This document shows positions 61,405 through 64,000 of a stretch of 64,000 nucleotides of DNA, piece by piece (position 1 is the first letter of the stretch; each line of letters starts with the position of its first letter). The notes under the pieces are model-generated. The model was not told the DNA's origin. It worked only from the letters and a program-made list of their open reading frames with translations, and did not search any database. A program made the translations under genes and the position numbers. Location of the stretch: positions 62,001 through 126,000 of the forward strand of contig NZ_JAMXFD010000013.1 in the NCBI RefSeq assembly GCF_025370875.1, given 5' to 3'. The stretch is from Laspinema palackyanum D2c (lineage in GTDB: Bacteria > Cyanobacteriota > Cyanobacteriia > Cyanobacteriales > Laspinemataceae).

Positions 61405-63012
61405 ATGAACTCTACCAAGACCAGTAAAAACACATTTGCTATTACAACACCGCTTTACTATGTGAACGATTTGCCTCACATTGGCAGCGCCTATACCACG
61501 ATTGCCGCCGATGTTGTGGCGAGGTTTGAGCGACTTCGGGGGAAATCAGTCCTGCTGATTACCGGAACCGATGAACATGGGCAAAAAATAGAGCGGACCG
61601 CAGAAGCATTGGGGCGATCGCCCCAAGAACACTGCGATACAATTGCTGCCGGATTTGACCAATTATGGCAAAAACTGAACATTGCCTACGACAGGTTTAG
61701 CCGGACCACCAATCCCCGTCATGGAGCGATCGTCAAGGAATTTTTCCAGCGCGTCTGGGACAATGATGACATTTATTTAAGCCAGCAAACGGGTTGGTAC
61801 TGTGTCGCTTGCGAAGAATTTAAAGACAAACGGGAGTTGCTAGAAGACAATCACTGTCCGATGCATCCCAACCGGCAAGTGGAATGGCGGGATGAGCAGA
61901 ATTACTTTTTTCGCCTTTCTAAATACCAACCCCAACTAGAGGCCCTTTATCAAGAGCGTCCTGATTTTATTCGGCCCGAAATTCGACGCAACGAAGTTTT
62001 GAGTTTTGTCCAACAAGGACTGCAAGATTTCTCCATTTCTCGGGTGAATGTAGCTTGGGGATTTCCTGTGCCGGTGGATCCAAAACAGACCCTCTATGTG
62101 TGGTTTGATGCCCTGTTAGGATATGTGACGGCCCTGCTAGACCCGGATCAAGAACCGACCCTGGAGAATGCCTTATCCCAATGGGCACCAATTAATCTGC
62201 ACTTGATTGGTAAAGATATTTTGCGCTTTCATGCCGTGTATTGGCCTGCCATGCTCATGTCCGCAGGGGTTCCCGTTTCCGGGGGAGTGTTTGGACATGG
62301 GTTTTTAACGAAAGACGGTCAGAAAATTAGCAAAACTTTGGGTAATATTATCGACCCAGTGGATTTAGTGGAACGGTATGGATCCGATGCACTGCGTTAC
62401 TACTTTCTGAAAGAAATTGAATTTGGACGGGACGGGGATTTTAACGAAACTCGATTTATTAATATTCTCAATGCCGATCTGGCCAACGACTTGGGGAATT
62501 TATTAAATAGGACCCTGGGCATGGTGAAAAAATATTGTCAAGGTCAGGTGCCGAAGGTGAATCCCGAGGAAATTGGCGATAAGAATGGTTTAAAAGCAGC
62601 GGGGGTAACTTTAGGCGATCGCGTTACCCGTGCTTATGAGGGCTTGCAATTTAGCCAAGGGTGTGAAGAGATTCTGTCCTTGGTGCGAGGCTGTAATAAG
62701 TACATTGACGAACAGGCACCCTGGAAACTCTATAAGCAGGGGGAACAGGAGGCCGTTGAGCAAGTGCTCTATGCTGTTTTAGAATCAGTCAGACTCTCGG
62801 CGTACTTACTCTCTGCGATCATTCCGAATATCAGCACTGCGATTTATCAGCAACTGGGATATTCGATTGATTTTAATGACCAAACCTCGATCATGAGTGC
62901 ACTGAACTTTCCGACTCATTCGAGTTGGGGGATTCTCAGCAGCGATCGCGTGCTCAAAGAAGCCAAACCCGTCTTTGCTCGCCTGGAGTTGAGCAATCCG
63001 GCGTCTTCATAG
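61405..63012 (+). CDS. metG: Methionyl-tRNA synthetase
   Basis: A 535-residue class I aminoacyl-tRNA synthetase. It starts MNSTKTSKNTFAITTPLYYV. The HIGH motif is DLPHIGSAYTT (25-28) and KMSKS appears as KISKTLGN. Zinc site cysteines are in WYCVACEEFKD and DNHCPMHPN. The anticodon-binding helical domain is in the C-terminal third. No C-terminal tRNA-binding (EMAP) domain is fused, consistent with a short type. The start at 61405 is preferred over 61321. No T-box is present. Confidence 0.95.
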   Translation: MNSTKTSKNTFAITTPLYYVNDLPHIGSAYTTIAADVVARFERLRGKSVLLITGTDEHGQKIERTAEALGRSPQEHCDTIAAGFDQLWQKLNIAYDRFSRTTNPRHGAIVKEFFQRVWDNDDIYLSQQTGWYCVACEEFKDKRELLEDNHCPMHPNRQVEWRDEQNYFFRLSKYQPQLEALYQERPDFIRPEIRRNEVLSFVQQGLQDFSISRVNVAWGFPVPVDPKQTLYVWFDALLGYVTALLDPDQEPTLENALSQWAPINLHLIGKDILRFHAVYWPAMLMSAGVPVSGGVFGHGFLTKDGQKISKTLGNIIDPVDLVERYGSDALRYYFLKEIEFGRDGDFNETRFINILNADLANDLGNLLNRTLGMVKKYCQGQVPKVNPEEIGDKNGLKAAGVTLGDRVTRAYEGLQFSQGCEEILSLVRGCNKYIDEQAPWKLYKQGEQEAVEQVLYAVLESVRLSAYLLSAIIPNISTAIYQQLGYSIDFNDQTSIMSALNFPTHSSWGILSSDRVLKEAKPVFARLELSNPASS

Positions 63013-63255
63013 GTGGGCGATCGGCAATGTTGATCCAAAAACAGCGAGTAGAATTATCGAGTATTGGGGGTGGGGTTACAGAGGGGTCCCCACCCCATTG
63101 CCAAAGCAAGGATGATCGGGGCGTTAGGGCACCGTTCCGGTATATCATCAATGGCCTGATGTTCACCTGATTCCGGTGACAACCGGGCGATTCCCTCTAT
63201 CATAGATAATATGAAAAATCAATTTTCCGATAAAAAAAACTGAGGAATAACAACC

Positions 63256-63867
63256 ATGTTGCATCATCATCCAGAAAACAACAACATATTTACCCCCGAA
63301 CAGGTTTTAGAAAATCGCGGTCGAGTTGCCATTTTTATTGATGGCTCCAATTTGTTTTATGCCGCTTTGCAGTTGGGAATCGAAATTGACTATACCAAGC
63401 TGCTGTGTCGCTTAACAGCCGGTTCCCGACTCCTGCGTTCTTTTTTCTATACCGGCGTCGATCGCACCAATGAAAAACAACAGGGATTTTTATTATGGAT
63501 GCGTCGCAATGGTTATCGGGTGATCTCGAAAGATTTAGTTCAACTTCCTGATGGCTCTAAAAAAGCCAACTTGGATGTAGAAATCGCCGTAGATATGATG
63601 GCATTAGTCGGCTCTTATGACACCGCCGTGTTAGTCAGTGGGGATGGAGACCTGGCTTATTCCGTAGATGCGGTCAGCTATCGCGGGGTGAGAGTGGAAG
63701 TCGTGAGCCTCCGTTCCATGACCAGCGATAGTTTAATTAACGTCGCCGATCGCTATATTGACCTAGAATCCATCAAGGAAGATATCCAAAAAACTCCAAG
63801 ACAACCGAACTATACCTACCGACCCCTTTCCAGTATTGGCATGATGGATGATGTGGAAGACCGCTAA
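63256..63867 (+). CDS. LabA-like NYN-domain protein
   Basis: A 203-residue protein with a NYN (PIN-like) nuclease domain: VAIFIDGSNLFYAALQLGIE (Asp), KKANLDVEIAVDMMALVGSY (Asp) and AVLVSGDGDLAYSVDAVSYR (Asp pair). The family includes LabA of Synechococcus elongatus, which acts in the KaiC-dependent repression of gene expression by the circadian clock. The C-terminal 30 residues are variable. RNA processing or degradation is the expected basic activity, though not shown for LabA. Confidence 0.85.
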   Translation: MLHHHPENNNIFTPEQVLENRGRVAIFIDGSNLFYAALQLGIEIDYTKLLCRLTAGSRLLRSFFYTGVDRTNEKQQGFLLWMRRNGYRVISKDLVQLPDGSKKANLDVEIAVDMMALVGSYDTAVLVSGDGDLAYSVDAVSYRGVRVEVVSLRSMTSDSLINVADRYIDLESIKEDIQKTPRQPNYTYRPLSSIGMMDDVEDR

Positions 63868-63906
63868 ATCCTTGTGGATTCAGACATCAACACTACCTAT
63901 TTAAAA

Positions 63907-64000
63907 GTGAAAAATTCGGGTTTTTTCCTTTTGCTTTTATATGCCTTAGTAGGACTGGGTTTACCCAGTTGTGCCTTTTTTAAAAAGGGCAATACTCCAG
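63907..64000 (+). CDS. Lipoprotein start, possibly LptC (runs beyond the window)
   Basis: A GTG-initiated frame KNSGFFLLLLYALVGLGLPS, then the lipobox Cys in LPSC and AFFKKGNTP. The first 31 codons are visible. In other cyanobacteria a LabA-like gene is often followed by an LPS export gene of LptC type, so this may be LptC. No ribosome site is evident before the GTG, which leaves the start open. Confidence 0.4.
   Translation, partial: MKNSGFFLLLLYALVGLGLPSCAFFKKGNTP

Noticed and set aside
63067-63096. GGGGTGGGG/CCCCACCCC hairpin after metG as terminator
   Set aside because: Good stem but no T-run; kept only as a possible mRNA-end hairpin.

Overview
This window reads as the chromosome of a cyanobacterium. 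The octamer GCGATCGC (HIP1) occurs throughout, and the genes include petM, two psb34-type photosystem II assembly genes, a LabA-like gene, CHASE3-type chemoreceptors, DUF3370 and DUF2993 genes, and pentapeptide and WD40-kinase proteins. A ParM/ParR-like pair that looks like the cortical CorMR system, together with the type IV pilin gene, points towards a filamentous (Oscillatoriales-like) species. No rRNA, CRISPR array or prophage was found. One tRNA (Lys, CTT) and one transposon of the TnpB-only IS200/IS605 type are present.

Layout. 1-2 kb: a VapC-like PIN toxin cut by the window edge, its antitoxin, an orphan antitoxin, and an unassigned two-gene unit with toxin/immunity-like architecture. 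2.4-3.4 kb: tandem psb34 copies, each behind an HLR1 (RpaB) box, then a terminator and a HIT-family gene. 3.4-6.8 kb: two paralogous chemoreceptors. 7.6-13.6 kb: an Hsp70-like ATPase, a tandem palindromic repeat block, an L,D-transpeptidase, KDPG aldolase and a Ser/Thr kinase with seven WD40 repeats. 14-17 kb: ftsH and a class IV aminotransferase. 17-24.4 kb (minus strand): methyltransferase, SPINDLY-type O-GlcNAc transferase, type IV pilin, second methyltransferase, ExbD, ExbB. 24.6-32.4 kb: AI-2E family permease, petM, a membrane pentapeptide protein with an HTH partner, a GH13 glycosidase, a fasciclin protein and an ABC ATPase. 32.7-45.3 kb: pentapeptide-IMS fusion, TPR proteins, a phytase-like esterase, an Orn/Lys/Arg decarboxylase, cbiT, cdsA, DUF2993, a 23S-type pseudouridine synthase and RodZ. 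45.6-52.1 kb: malQ, a NUDIX gene and a PAS/GAF/GGDEF protein. 52.4-58.7 kb: the TnpB transposon, ridA, the ParM/ParR-like operon, a decayed HEPN/MNT toxin pair, DUF3370 and a small orphan-family gene. 59-64 kb: tRNA-Lys, an alpha/beta hydrolase plus acyltransferase pair, metG, a LabA-like gene and the start of a lipoprotein (possibly LptC).

How the genes may work together. The surface-related genes (pilin, OGT, methyltransferases, ExbBD, chemoreceptors, diguanylate cyclase) fit a motile, surface-sensing filament. The actin-like pair and RodZ are candidates for shape control. GH13 and MalQ serve glycogen and maltodextrin turnover. Many intergenic gaps carry palindromic dispersed repeats. One family sits almost only between convergent genes and probably acts as a terminator.

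All family calls are from reading the sequence and from memory of the families. No database search was run.
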